Assembly (NCBI RefSeq): GCF_021462225.1
Contig: NC_061811.1
Location: 25,691,663 to 25,755,662, forward strand
Source of the DNA: Girardinichthys multiradiatus
Taxonomy: Eukaryota; Chordata; Actinopteri; Cyprinodontiformes; Goodeidae
Direction: 5' to 3'
DNA: 64,000 nt
A program made the translations under genes and the position numbers. The notes beneath the pieces are model-generated. The model was given only the letters and a program-made list of their open reading frames with translations. It was not told where the DNA came from and made no database searches. Positions 41,828 through 53,855 of this stretch are shown here, in pieces. How positions within the stretch are numbered: position 1 is the stretch's first letter; the number at the start of each line of letters is the position of its first letter.

Positions 41828-42814
41828 TTTTGTTTCTGCCCCTTCACAAATTGATTCCCTTGTTGATAGTGTTACTTCATCATTGCGTAGTGCATTAGAC
41901 AATGCAGCCCCCTTGAAAAAGAAGGTAATTATTCATAGGAGGCAGGCTCCTTGGTTTAATTTAGATCTGCGTACTTTAAAGCACAATGTTAGAAAATTGG
42001 AGAGAAAATGGCGCTCTACACACCTAGAGTATTTCTACTTAATCTGGAAAAATAGCCTACTGTTGTATAAAAAGACACTTCGCCAAGCCAGAACAGCTTA
42101 TTTCTCATCATTAATAGAAGAGAACAAGAATAATCCTAGGTTTCTCTTTACAGTACAGTTGCTAAACTTACACAGAGTCATAGCTCTGTTGAGCCATCCA
42201 TTGCCTTTGCTCTCAGCAGTAATGACCTTATGGGATTCTTCTTAAATAAAATTTATTCTATAAAAAATTTAATCTTTGACATACTCCCGAAGATGATTAC
42301 TTTATCCTCAGCAAGTGAGACAACATTGGAAGTAACTATGGAACCTGATCTGTGTTTGGACTGTTATGATCCTGTGGAGCTTCCTGAGTTATCAGAAATA
42401 TTAGCTTCATCCAAACCTTCAACTTGTATGTTAGACCCAATCCCAACCAAATTATTTAAGGAAGTGTTCCCTCTGATTACCAGCCCCATTTTAGATATGA
42501 TTAATCTATCCTTAGTAAATGGATGTGTACCACAAGCTTTTAAGGTAGCTGTAATTAAACCTTTATTTAAGAAACCTTCGCCTGATTGAGATGACTTGAA
42601 AAATTACACACCAATATCCAATCTTCCATTCTTATCTAAAATTCTTGAGAAAATAGTTGCTAATCAAATGTGTGAGCATTTACACAGCAATGACCTGTTT
42701 GAAGAGTTTTAGTCAGGCTTCAGAGCTCATCATAGCACTGAAACAGCTCTGCTGAAAGTTGCTAATGATATTCTTATGGCCTCAGATAATGGATAATTGT
42801 GTCTGATAATTGTG

Positions 42815-42912
42815 TCTGTACACAGGTGACTGTGGCTTAGTAGGAAGAGTAGTCATCTTGCAATCAGAAGGTTGTGGGTTTGCTTCTAGCTTCCTCCTAC
42901 CATATGTCGATC
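42815..42912 (+). mobile_element. tRNA-derived SINE fragment inside the LINE
   Basis: About 100 bp of foreign sequence interrupts the reverse transcriptase. It holds a good RNA polymerase III A box, TGGCTTAGTAGG (42833-42844), and a degenerate B box, GGTTTGCTTCT (42877-42887), with ATCTTGCAATCAGAAGGTTG between them. This is the head of a tRNA-derived SINE rather than a tRNA gene, since no cloverleaf with paired acceptor stem is evident. The flanking ATAATTGTGTCTG is duplicated in tandem (42794-42818). Confidence 0.65.
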
Positions 42913-43383
42913 AGTCCATTTACTTGTCCTGTTAGATCTCAGTGCTGCATTTGATATAGTTGATCATAATATTCTCTTAGAAAGGCTGGAATATGCTGTA
43001 GGGATTAGGGGAACAGCGCTAGGCTGGTTTAAATCTTATTTGTCTGACAGATTCCAGTTTGTTCATGTAAATGACAAATCATCTTTAAACTCTAGGGTTA
43101 ATTATGGAGTACCACAGGGTTTAGTACTTGGGCCAATTCTCTTTACTATATATATGCTTCCAATAGGTAAAATGATCAGGCAGCATGGGATAAATTTTCA
43201 TTGTTACGCTGATGGCACTCAGCTTTAATTATCCATAAATCCTGATGAACCCAACCAGTTAGATAGACTACAAGCATGCCTTGAAGACATAAGAACTTGG
43301 ATGACTTTAAATGTTTTGCTTCTAAATTCAGACAAGACAGAAGTTGTCGTTTTTGGACCAGAGTCTTTAAAAAAGAAACTGCT

Positions 43384-44250
43384 TGTCAGGGCTGGAGTTT
43401 CTGTTGTATGTTTTTGTCTGTGTTTTTTTACTTCTAGTAGGCGTTAGTGCTCAGCAGTGGTGACAGGTGTTTTTCATCTCGGTGATTGAGTCCTGGAGTA
43501 CTTAAGCAGAAAGCAGCCAGCATCTTGTCGCTTGAGTATTAGGCTCTGTGGTAGCTACTCAGCCAGCCTCGTATTAATTAAGTTTATGTGTACTTTGCCT
43601 TCAACAATGTTTAACTTGTTCTTTGTCCTTCTTAGTGAACTGAACCGGCGACTACCTTCGAGTTTACCCAGGCTGGCCCCGGTGGCTTCGTTTAAACACT
43701 ATCTACGTTTTCAAGGACCTTCCAAGGATTATACCGGCGACTACCTGGAGGTTACCCAGACTGGCCCCCATAGCTTCGTTTCCCACTAGCCTCGCTCCTA
43801 GGATCTCCCCAGGAAGGATCTTTCACACACACCTACCTGACACCGAACTCTGGAACTTCCCTGGCTGGCTGCTTCCAGACCCGGATTCTCCAGAGACCAT
43901 TCAACCTAACCTGTCCACTCTCCACCTCTCCGCTGATGCTTCGCCTGCACTCCAAGCTCTAACCCAAGTAACTAAGAAATCATCGGACTTACCATTGTCT
44001 CCATATTCACTTCTTCTCCAGTCTGAATCCCTCTCCTCCTGGCGGATTGCCTACTCCGTCCTAGTAAGAGACATTTCACATTTAAGTTCCGGTTTCGTTT
44101 ACTGTGTCACTTACCTGTCGTTTTTCCTTACAGTTGTTCCTGCACACCATACCAATCCATTCTCCTTACATAAACCTTTTTCAAACTTGTACCCATTTCC
44201 CTTGAGCGTGATTCTGCATGTGGGTCAGAACCATACGTAACACTATGACA
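43384..44250 (+). mobile_element. Solo LTR, 867 bp, second LTR family
   Basis: It starts TGTCAGGGCTGG and ends ACTATGACA, giving the inverted pair TGTCA/TGACA. It is flanked by a perfect 5-bp duplication, CTGCT (43379-43383 and 44251-44255). The LINE coding sequence resumes exactly across it. It is unrelated in sequence to the TGTCATGATT family. ACATAAACC near 44168 may lie near its polyadenylation region. Small open frames inside (43532-43789, 43995-44240) have no recognised domain and are probably incidental. Confidence 0.82.
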
Positions 44251-45799
44251 CTGCTTAGTCAATCACTTAACCTGGATGGCATTAAATTGACCTCCGGTAA
44301 TAAAGTAAAAAACCTTGGTGTTTTTTTTTTGACCAGGACATGTCATTTAAATCCTATATTAAACAGGTTTCTAGGTTTTCCTTCTTTCACCTCCAGAACA
44401 TTGCCAAAATTAGAAATATCCTATCCAGGAGTGACGCTGAAAAACTAGTCCATGCATTTGTTACTTCAAGGCTGGACTATTGTAATTCTTTACTATCAGG
44501 ATGTCCACAAAATGCAGTTAAAAGCCTTCAGCTGATTCAAAATGCTGCAGCAAGAGTTCTGATGAAAATTAAAAAGATAGAATAGAATTTAAAATTCTCC
44601 TCTTCACGTATAAAGCCCTTAATGATTTAGCTCCATCATTCATCAGAGATCTGATGGTTCCATATGTTCTTAACAGAGCACTTCATTCTCAGACTGCAGG
44701 TTTACTGGTGGTTCCTAGAGTCTCTAGAAATAGAATGGGAGGCAGATCCTTTATTTATCAGGCTCCTCTCCTGTGGAACCACTTCCCAGTTTTAGTCCGT
44801 GAGGCAGACACCCTGTCTACTTTTAAAGCTTAAAACTTAAAGCTTTAAAGCTTAAAACTCTCCTTTTTGATAAAGCTTATTGTTAGAGTGGCTTAGGTTA
44901 TCCTGAGCTATCTCTGTAGTTATGCTGCTATAGGCTTAGGCTGCTGGAGGACATAATGACCACTTTCACCCTCTTTGCTACATACTCACACTACTCTCTA
45001 ATTCTGCATTATTTGCTGTTATTTCAGTTTTTAACTTTTCTCTTCCTAGAATCTACACCTGGCCTAACTCTGTGCCTATCTGTGACACCTTTCTGGAGAG
45101 GGGCATCGTCCGAGCTTCTGCTGGCAACAACTTAATGCTCACCTTCTACTGGTGATCCACTTGGCCCTGTCTTTCAGTGTTTAACCCTTTCTATCTCCTA
45201 GATATAGCAACTGACTGAGCTTTTTCTGTAACTAATTAAATGTGCTCTTTTTCAGACTCTAACCTTGAAAACTGGCTCAGAGTTTATCTGTTCTTTCTTT
45301 CTAGATGAAACAACTAAAGGAGCTACATCCACTAACATTTACTTTTCTTACCATAGAAAGGACTCCTGGATCAGTGCTTCTTTGTTCTTTTTGTGTCTCT
45401 GCTCTGTTCACTCTAATCCCCAGTCAGTCGTGGCAGATGGCCGCTCACACTGAGCCTGGTTCTGCTGGAGGTTTCTTCCTTTTAAAAGGGAGTTTTTCCT
45501 CTCCACTGTCGCTACATGCATGCTCAGTATGAGGGATTGCTCCAAAGTCAATGCCAGTGACTGTCCACTGTCTCTACATGCTCATCCAGGAGGAGTGACT
45601 GCTACAAATCTCTGACTCGATGTAATCTGCTGGGTTTCCTTAGATAGAAAAACATTTTATCCACTTTGAATAATTAACTGAATCTGACTGCACTGTTCAA
45701 TGGTTAGGATTAATTGGAATCTATGTACCTGACTTTTCTGAAGTGCCTTGAGGCAACATGTGTAGTGAATTGGCGCTATATAAATAAACTGAATTGAAT

Positions 45800-48150
45800 T
45801 GAAATAATTTTCTGTAATGCATGTGTGAGGTGATGGTAATGGTTTTTCATTAATCCAAACACAATGACAATTTAGTTTGCAACAAAGGTTTATTGAGTGG
45901 TTTAAATACATTTATTCTACTTGTAAGCATGCCATTTAGTTCACTTATGTATTTTTATCAACTCATTTCTCACCTTTGGTTTCTGACTAGTACTGATTCT
46001 TGTTTCTTTTATTGGTTTCTTACCTTCCATGATCCCTGGAGGTTTGGCCTGACAATAGATGGTGGCCAGGGCTCAGAGCACCTGGACTGTACCACCAGCT
46101 CCTGCTGGAGAGGGGGAATAATGTATTTTTTTAAGTAGCTATTTGACGTTTTGCATTTAAAGTTCAATATTGTTGATTTCCTTCATTGTATTTAGTTTAT
46201 TAACCTTCTAAACTGTCATAATTAATTTCTTTGTAGTAGTACTTGTCATGTGTTTAGTTACTCCTACTGTGTTTTAATGGTCTGATCAGCCAGTTATGTT
46301 TTGTTTGTGCAGTCAGTTTGTTTGCTATGTTCACCTGTTTTGCCTGTGTTCAGTTTTGTTTCTTTGACCCCTTTATGAGCTCAGCATTAATTTTTTCCCC
46401 CTGTGGCTCTTCCTGTTTTTTACCTCAATCACAAATGATTAGGACCATTACCATAAATTATCAAGCCTAAATTTGTCTCGTAGATTTGGTCGTAGGTTAA
46501 GAATGACAGATCAAAGCCTCTGACTGACTCCATGTGATCTCCAGATGTCACCTTTTCAGCAACACCAGAATGGGCTTCACCTGCAAAACCTGCAAAAAAA
46601 AAGGTTTCCTTGATTCATTGGTGGAGAGATCTAGACATCCCTTCCTCAACCCCCACTGAACAAATTTTTGTTTAATAGACAAATAGAAAACACAGCATTT
46701 TGTCTAAACAACCTGAAAATGTAGTTGAAAGGTGAAAATACATCTACATACAACATTTGCTGATCTCTAAATGTGGTTGAAGGGTCATTTGGGGTTGATC
46801 AAATGGCTACCCAAGCCAGGGTTTCAACATCTTTGTTTAGGCTGGATAGGTTGTATGGACATAAGCGTATTTCCCTAGATCTACCTTTAATAGTCCAGGG
46901 ACGTTCAGTATTTGGACTGATGTGGTGTGAATGATTTTTGATACATTTTGAGAAATAAAATTATGCATAAGTTCAAATAAAGAACATTTCCAACACTTAG
47001 GTATGTTGGTGGTGCAATCATTATTTGGCTTTTTCTTATTTGTACTATATTTTATAGCGGTATAAAATGATTCTGTGAAAAAAAAAGGCTGTGGATGAAG
47101 TAGGAAGAGCAGGTTGGACAATGTAATGAGCCTAAACCAAAAGGGGGCAATTGTGGTCCTCGAGGTCCAGTGTCCAGAATGGTTTAGATGTGTCCCTGCT
47201 TTGATTCAGATGTGTTCATGCAGGAAAACGTTTCAAAAATGCAGGACTTGAAGAACAAATTCCCCACCTCTGACCTTAAACACACTCAAAATCCACCATG
47301 GAGCCCCTCAAGAGGGACACTCCACAGGTTTTCCATTGACTTTGACACTGCTTCAATACGACATGTGTACTCTTCTTTGAACAAAGCTCAAAAAGGTAAA
47401 GCAAGTAAGACAAAGAAAGTTACAGACAAGAGGTTAAGGAAAATTGACTGCCATTACTGAATCAAAACCGGGATTTTCAGAAAGCCTTTAAAGGCTGTGA
47501 AACTTCAAAGTGTGACTTTTGCTTTTACAAATGTAACTTCTTTATTTAACTCACTTAGCTATTTATAGTGACAGCATTTTTTTGTGTAAGTGCATAAATG
47601 TGTTATGTGTGAAACATGTACAACATCAGAGGTGAATTTTCTATTTAAAGTGACTTCCATATCTGTACCAATAACGTTGTCTCATTGTATTGTGTGAACG
47701 TCTTTTATTTTGGGTTACGGCTCATCAACAGCATTTGTTATTTACAGAAAGCACAATGAAGCAATTCGTCAAGTTGAAAATAACTAATCTGAATACGCTG
47801 TCAGGCTCACCGTGAAAATGTAATTATAGTTTTTGCAACACACAAAAGCAAGTAGGATGAAGATGGCTTTTTAAGTTTCTGTTTTGTTTTAATTCCCTGT
47901 TTTCTCTTTCCTTTCTTTTTGTACTTGTGTTCAAATTTTCCAAATTAATTCTGGGTCATGTAAAAATAGTTTTTAATTGTTTTTTATCATATACCTGTCC
48001 AGAGCTGCACTTTTGAGAATACACATATTAATATTATATGTATATATCCCCCTTAATTATATATATATTCCAGGGGTGCATTTATATCCTTGGTTTTGTT
48101 GAAATCTGTAGTAAGAAAATAACAGGCACATATGCTGTTTAAAACACACA
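45800..48150. other. Unassigned DNA with one repeat fragment
   Basis: Around 47140-47260 the segment GGGGGCAATTGTGGTCCTCG followed by AGATGTGTCCCTGC resembles part of a common fish interspersed repeat, probably a non-autonomous DNA element. Weak GT-rich, LTR-like sequence lies near 46240-46450. The open frame 47188-47460 (90 codons, lysine-rich C-terminus) overlaps the repeat fragment and has no domain that I recognise. No gene is supported. Confidence 0.4.
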
Positions 48151-48151
48151 C

Positions 48152-48680
48152 ACTATATTGACAAAAGTATTTGCACACATGAAATTTAATGACATCCCAT
48201 TGTTATTTGTAAAGCTTTTGATCCATCCTTTGCAATGAGAACAGCCTCAACACCCCTGGGAATGCTTTCCACAAGGTTTAGGAGTGTGTTTATGGAGAGT
48301 TTTGACCATTCATCCAGAATAACATTTGTGAGGTTAGATACTGATGTTGGATAAGAAGGCCTGGTTCGCATTCTCTTGTCTAATTCATCCCAAAGGTCTT
48401 CTATCAGGTTGAGGTGAAACCTCCTGTGCAGGCCAGTCAAGTTCCTCCACACTAAACGCACTCATTCATGTCTTTATGCACCTATCTTTGGGTACTTGTG
48501 CACAGCTGTCCTGCCTGAAGCTAAAGGAGTCATGCCTAAACTGTTCCTACAGAGTCAAGGTCATGAAATCATTTCCAATCCATTGGTATGTAGGAGCATT
48601 AAAAGTTCCTTAAGAGCCCAATTCATGAACAACAGCCGCACATCATAATCTTTCCTCCACCAAACGTTTTGGTAATCCTA
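48152..48680 (-). pseudogene. Decayed Tc1-like element, minus strand
   Basis: The left edge ACTATATTGACAAAAGTATT (48152-48171) resembles the end of a common fish Tc1-like family. On the minus strand 48461-48186 reads LNLIEDLWDELDKRMRTR and then LVESIPRGVEAVLIAKDG, the catalytic Glu block and C-terminus of a Tc1-like transposase. The N-terminal part, toward 48680, is degenerate. The opposite inverted repeat was not found. Confidence 0.75.
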
Positions 48681-48689
48681 CTTGATTCC

Positions 48690-49935
48690 AAAGTAAAAGT
48701 TTAGTATTTTTAATGTCACACAGTGAAAAAAGAGTATGTATGTATGTAAGAGTATGTATATTTTTATCCAATGTATGTAAACATCTGGTTTCAACATTAT
48801 GTGATGAAACCATTACTCAGATTTTCTTGGTGCTTCAGTTTCAGTATTTTTCTCATTATTTGCCATTCTGCTAACATTTTCCCTAGTTGTTCACACTCTG
48901 GTAGGATTTGTGTCACCTTCTTTCTCATGTGTTGTAAGTCAGCTTTGTTGCACTCTTATGTTCAAAGGCCGGATGACAAAGCGTCCTAATATTTGCAACA
49001 GTTCACTGATTGTCGAGCAGCCTGACAGCTGAGTGGTAGCGGCACAGCCAGATGAGTCCATCTTGTTGCTGTGCTTGTGGTCAGAGCTCTACAGGGTTGA
49101 TTGTCTGAGAACTGCAGGACATTTTTCAGCCTCAACAGTTGCCAACTTACAAATAGGTCTTTGTAGTCCAAAATGAATGCAAGGTCAATTTTGTGGATCA
49201 AGAGGGCTGAACAGGAGCAAGCATTGTGCCCTATAATTTTGTGGGTTTGGATCTGTTTCCAGTTCTTTGAAGAGTGTCATCCTCCCTCTGCATACACCTG
49301 AACTGATTTTCCTCACATCTGTACTGTTTCTACCTGCTGCACTCCATCTGGTATGATGCATACAATTAGGCATGACAATTAAAAAATTAACTTTTAATTC
49401 CTTCAGGTATGAATTGAAAGGAATGTGTAGGGATTCAAGTCATTTTCTTTGCTAAGAGCAAATTTTTGTTCACTTGTCAATTGTAAACGATTTGAAGAAA
49501 ATGTTTTTGAGAACGTGGGAAGCTTGGAGTAGAGAGTGAAAACTAACAGAGGGTGAAATGTTTTTAGAAGTCCCATTTTTATCTCAGCTGCACAGTCTGT
49601 AGTACTTCTTCTTGCACTGCTTTGCTATTTGAAAGCAGGGAGATATACTGTACCAGTACTGAATTAGGTAGAGATCTCTGTGTGTTTTGGGTTATAATGA
49701 TGTATGTTGGGATGTCAGTATGACTGTAATTTCCTCTCTATTTTTATTATTTCTATTATTGTAACAACATATTAAATCAGAACAGTATTCTTCCCCCCTT
49801 AAAGACTACAGTCTTTACCATCAGGTTATCTAAGAAAAGCAAATGATGGCAAAGAGAGTAGGTGTTATCGCCAAGAAAGGCAGAAAGAAAAATATTTTGT
49901 GCAGTACTGTCTCTTTTTTATATTCTAAGCTTTAA
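48690..49935. other. Unassigned intergenic DNA
   Basis: A short TATGTATGTATG array lies near 48735. Minus-strand frames at 48986-49373 show no domain. Nothing else recognised. Confidence 0.45.
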
Positions 49936-49939
49936 TCAG

Positions 49940-51240
49940 TTTAAGCTTCAAAAGTACCCATATTCCTTCAATTTTCTACATTTTGTTACTGTTTACTGTT
50001 TTTTATTGGGATTTTATGTGATGGAGCAACAGTGAGAGTGTTAAGGCTTGCGAGATATAGGACCCCAGAATGCAGACGAGCAGGCAGCGTGATGGTAAGT
50101 GAAAAAGGTTTAATAACAAAAACCTCACTCACAACAGGAGGCAGGAACAAAACAACAAACGGGCAGGCGAGACAGGCATGGCATGATCAAAAAACAAGAC
50201 ATGATATGAGAAATGTTTCCGCGATGACTAACTGAACAGGTGTGTATATATGGAGTGAAAACCAGGTGGAGCAAGGAGACAGATTAACTTGGAGCAGGTG
50301 AACCGAATAAACTTAATTGACAGAACAAAATGTGGCTGCGGCAAAAACAGAGACTCTAATATACAAACAAAACCAAACTTGACAAAACATGAACAAGACT
50401 AAAACATGACCAGAAAAATAATAAACAAAAGCATGATTCAAAATCTAAGAAGAATAATAACAAAAGAACGAGTCAAAACCTTAACTGTGAAAAACATAAG
50501 AAAAAACCCGAAACCAAAAACCAAACAACCCCAAATCATAACAGAGAGGTGATAACTGGGAAGTAAAAAGGATACTTGCTTTTCAAAACGTTTGCAAATG
50601 TTTGCAAATAAATATGCGGAAAGTGCATTTGAATTTACATGCATTTGAATTTAGCCCCATTTACTTATACCGCAAAATATAATGTTCTGGTCCTACCAGC
50701 CACCCAAAATTTGTTTACAGTAGATCCAGTTTTACCCAGTTACACTTACAAACCAACTACTCTACTGACTGAGCCACACTTGTTTTACAATCAGAGAACC
50801 AAAGAGCCAAATATTGACTGTGGTGGAGCTGTAGAGATCCATAGCTTCAACCATTACTATTTGTCGTGTGCTCCAACAGTCTGGCCTTTATCGAAGTGTG
50901 GCAGGAAGATCGGCATGGACCAACCTGACTTTTTGACCTACATGCAAACAGTATGTGTGGAAGAAAACTAAAACATGGTGGTGGCAGAATCATGCTTTGG
51001 GGAGGCTTTTTCTTCAGCAGGGAAAGGGAAGCTGCCCAGGTTGATGGGAACATTAATGAAGCTAAATAGAAGGCAATTCTGGATGAAAACCAATTAGAGG
51101 CTGTAAAGACTTGAGATTGGGTCAGGGGTTTACCTTCCAGCAGGACAACTAGCCTAAAAGATTTGCAGATGTAAGTGAAAGGTGGTTCAACAAATTATTT
51201 ACCTAGGAGGGTTAAAATGCTAATTTAAGTGCATTTGTAT
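49940..51240 (+). pseudogene. Decayed Tc1-like element hosting a solo LTR
   Basis: TTGGGATTTTATGTGATGGA at 50007-50026 is the characteristic inner part of a large fish Tc1-like group's inverted repeat, and it resumes after the LTR at 50549 (GTGATAACTGGGAAGTAAAA). Transposase pieces follow on the plus strand near 50970-51160: KHGGGRIMLWG from ACATGGTGGTGGCAGAATCA at 50973, and the paragraph around TTGAGATTGGG and CAGCAGGACAAC near 51112-51149. The middle region 50640-50970 is open for 110 codons but too diverged to assign. The catalytic Glu block was not found. Confidence 0.7.
50039..50543 (-). mobile_element. Solo LTR, gypsy-type, minus strand
   Basis: This 505-bp unit runs from TGTTAAGGCTTG to AATCATAACA and is flanked by a perfect 5-bp duplication, GAGAG (50034-50038 and 50544-50548). 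On the minus strand it starts TGTTATGATTTGGGGTTGTT and is clearly related to the plus-strand LTR at 15262. GTGTATATATGG at 50241-50252 is a candidate promoter. GGTTTAATAACAAAAACC near 50107 corresponds to the polyadenylation region of the relative. Confidence 0.85.
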
Positions 51241-52715
51241 GTGGAATGTACAAATGCACATTCCATGTCACTATTGTGCACTAAGTTGTGTTGATCAATT
51301 ATAAAAAATCCATAAAACGCATTGAAGCTTGAGGCTGAAACAGGACAAATTGTGAAATGATACAATTATTTTGTTTTCTTAAGATAAAAGATAATTAATG
51401 AACATTTTCTTCTTTCTCTTTTCCCGGCATCTTATATGTATAAAATAATAACAGGTCAAGGTGTTGTTTAATTATCACTGAGGTTGGCAAGTATTAGCTT
51501 AGCATAATCTCAACTGTGTACTTCTTTGTCATGGTCTAACATAAAAAATAAGATGGTTGTACTTTGAGCAAATCTGAAAACGTTAAAGGGCTTTAACTAT
51601 GTTTGCAAGGCAATATGTATCTTATTTTAAAAAAATTATAATAATTTAAAGCTCACAAGCAAAAGAAAACAAAAACCATTAAAAGGTAGGTCCAAAAAAA
51701 ACAACAAAAACAAGGATTTTGTTTTAATGCAAGGTAGGAGTAGAAACTAGTTACTTTCTTCTGTAATTCAACCAAAACACACTAACATCTAAACTTTTGT
51801 TGAATTTAATATGTAGGAATTTTCTATTCTACAAGCTTAAAAAGGAATTTGTCATTCTTGAATGCAAATACAATGCAGTAAATATGTGACAGTTTTACAA
51901 CCTTCTGGTTACCTGTCGGGTCTATTGATTGCTTCACTTCCACTGCCTGGAAAGTCCTCGCACTTCAGACAATCCTATGTTATCTAGATCTGTAGCAGAT
52001 TTACAAAGGCCTTCTCCTTTTTCACTATGACAAGGCCCCCATGGGCAAAGTCAAGCTCCATTAAAAAGAAAATGGTTCTCCCCGGTTTGCTGCGGAAGAA
52101 ATGAAAATCCCTGCAGAGCGCTGGCCTCAACCCCATCAAACACCTTTGAGACAAATTGGAAGCTGGCTGCAAGGGCTGATTGCACAACATCACTGACCAG
52201 CCTCACTAATGATCGGGAAGAGAGCAATACCTGCAGCTAGTTGCCAGAATGTTTTTTTTTTTAAAAACAAAAAATATTTAGGATTTCAACATAACATTTT
52301 TAACAGACACACATTTCAGTGTTCTCAAACCTGGATCTTGATGAGTTTGCTTCTTGAAGGCTGCAATACCAATCAGGGTCTGCTTGTGCTCAGCATGAGT
52401 GGATACAAGGAGTCCTGCTACACATCTGCACTTTCAGCTTTTGTTTTACACTATTATTGCAAATTTTAGGCAACAATTAAAATAACACAATAGTAATTAA
52501 AGGATTTTTTAAACTATACAGGTCTGCAATCTGTCACATGCATGTTTTCTGCTTTTGTTCCTCTGACTTATTTTTAAAAGCAGTTACACTTAGAATTAAC
52601 TTGAAGAGAATAATTACATCTTTAAAAAAGAGTTCATACAAAGAAATATTACCAGAGATGGAATTAAAATTGGTTGCTTTGTTATTTGCGAATAATAACT
52701 TTTAGAAAAATAATC
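51241..52715. other. Unassigned DNA, possible further Tc1-like traces
   Basis: Around 52010-52200 the sequence has short stretches that recall Tc1-like transposase on the minus strand (for example near 52050-52140), too weak to annotate. The rest is AT-rich and unassigned. Confidence 0.35.
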
Positions 52716-52719
52716 TGTA

Positions 52720-53460
52720 TCACAACATACATAAAGTGCTTCTCAAAACTATTCATGCTTCTTGAGCTTTTTTTAAGTTTTGTCACATGATGACCATAAA
52801 TTTTATTGTGTTTTGTTGGATTTTTATGTGATAGACCAGCCAATTGCAAGGCGGGAGGGAAAACAGGTTTTAGTATTATTAAAGAAATCGAAAGGTTTGA
52901 CATGCGTTTGTATCCAGCCACCCTGTGTTAATATGTAAAGCAGTCACAGCTTGAAGTCATCTGGGGCTGCATATTTAGGATTATTCTCCTGATGGAAGCT
53001 GAACCTCTGTGCTATTATCATGTCTATTGCAGATTTACTTTGCGGGATTGCTGTGTATTTAGTTTCAATCAACTTTCCATCCTGCTCTCTGACGAACTTC
53101 GCTTTTACTGTCGAAGAAAAGCATCCCCATTGCATAATTCTGCCCCCACCTTTTTTCATTGTTGGCATTTACAGCAGGATTTGCATAGTTAGCTCTTTGG
53201 CAGACATTGTTTTGCATGTAAAGGTAAAATCTTGGCCTCATCCAACCAGAACACCTTCTAACACATGTTTGCTGCATTCACTACATAGCTTGTTTCAAAC
53301 TGAAAACATGATCTGGCTTTCTTTTTGGCCATCTTCCATAAAGGTCAGATTTGTGGTGTGCACAACTGATAGTTGTCCTGTTAACAGATTCTCCAGTGCA
53401 AGCTGTGGATCGCTGCACTGTTTCCTGTTGTTCCTGATGCTGTTTTTTAACTAATGTTCT
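52720..53460 (-). pseudogene. Decayed Tc1-like element, minus strand
   Basis: The left part (52735-52840) contains TGCTTCTCAAAACTATTCAT and GGATTTTTATGTGATAGACC, the inverted repeat style of the large fish Tc1-like group. The interior on the minus strand reads KKGGGRIMQWGCFS (53168-53120 region), with FVREQDGKLIETKY and QENNPKYA following it, and an upstream piece near 53277-53210. These are the middle of a Tc1-like transposase. The catalytic C-terminal part and the other inverted repeat are missing or too decayed. Confidence 0.72.
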
Positions 53461-53479
53461 ATTTCGCAGGAATTCCGAC

Positions 53480-53853
53480 ACTTTTCAACCTATGACCCCC
53501 AAAATAAAAGAGCCAGAGACTGGGGACCCCCTAAAAATTATTACAGTCTTTATTTATGTAAAGTTTAAAAATTATATGTATTTTTAAATGAATTTATTTT
53601 TTATGACATTTGATTATTTAATTTTATATATTATTTAATTAGTCAATGGGTAATTTATTAGTACATTTATTTATTCATTTCATTGGACATTTACATTTAT
53701 TTATTTCATATTTATTTATTTAATTTTGTCCCTTTTGGCCATCAGCAGTCATATAACAATGATTCTGCAAATCATCTGGCAACCCCCCACTTGGTGTCTC
53801 CCAACCCCCTGAGGGGTCCCGGCTCCCACTTTGGGAACCCCTGGGCTAATGAG
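53480..53853. mobile_element. Possible non-autonomous DNA element (MITE)
   Basis: The left part has TTTTCAACCTATGACCCCCA and GGGGACCCCC. The right part has GAGGGGTCCCGGCTCCCACT and GGGAACCCCTGGGCTA. These G/C-rich ends around an AT-rich, TTATTTAT-rich middle are typical of a common fish MITE with partly complementary ends. The exact ends and target duplication were not resolved. Confidence 0.45.
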
Positions 53854-53855
53854 CC

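Larger units (their letters stand above)
41840..44875 (+). pseudogene. L2-like reverse transcriptase and C-terminal domain, fragmented
   Basis: The pieces occur in the normal order. APWFNLDLRTLKHNVRKLER lies at about 41950, then PIPTKLFKEVFPLI and AVIKPLFKKPS near 42560, and SGFRAHHSTETALL near 42715. After the SINE piece come LLDLSAAFDIVDHNIL, NYGVPQGLVLGPILF and the catalytic block CYADGTQL near 43204, where the second Asp of the usual YADD is Gly. LNSDKTEVVVFGPESL runs up to the solo LTR at 43384. It resumes after 44255 with LNLDGIKLTSGNKVKNLGV, FVTSRLDYCNSLLSG and, near 44600-44830, ALNDLAPSFIRDL and SRNRMGGRSF. Stops and frame changes are frequent. Dead. Confidence 0.85.
40840..45795 (+). 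mobile_element. L2-like LINE broken by SINE and solo-LTR insertions
   Basis: The 5' boundary near 40840 is approximate. The region holds endonuclease, reverse transcriptase, a C-terminal domain and a long 3' untranslated part. It ends with GCCTTGAGGCAACATGTGTA, GGCGCTATATAAATAAACTG and a GAATT array at 45780-45798, a classic fish L2-type tail. A tRNA-derived SINE piece (about 42815-42912) and a solo LTR (43384-44250) were inserted later. It is clearly older than the LINE at 17.2-20.5 kb, since all coding segments carry stops. Confidence 0.85.

Noticed and set aside
42815..42912. Possible tRNA gene
   Set aside because: A and B boxes are visible, but the B box is degenerate and no acceptor stem pairing is evident; a SINE head is more likely.
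47188..47460. 90-codon frame with Lys-rich C-terminus
   Set aside because: Starts within an interspersed-repeat fragment and shows no recognised motif.
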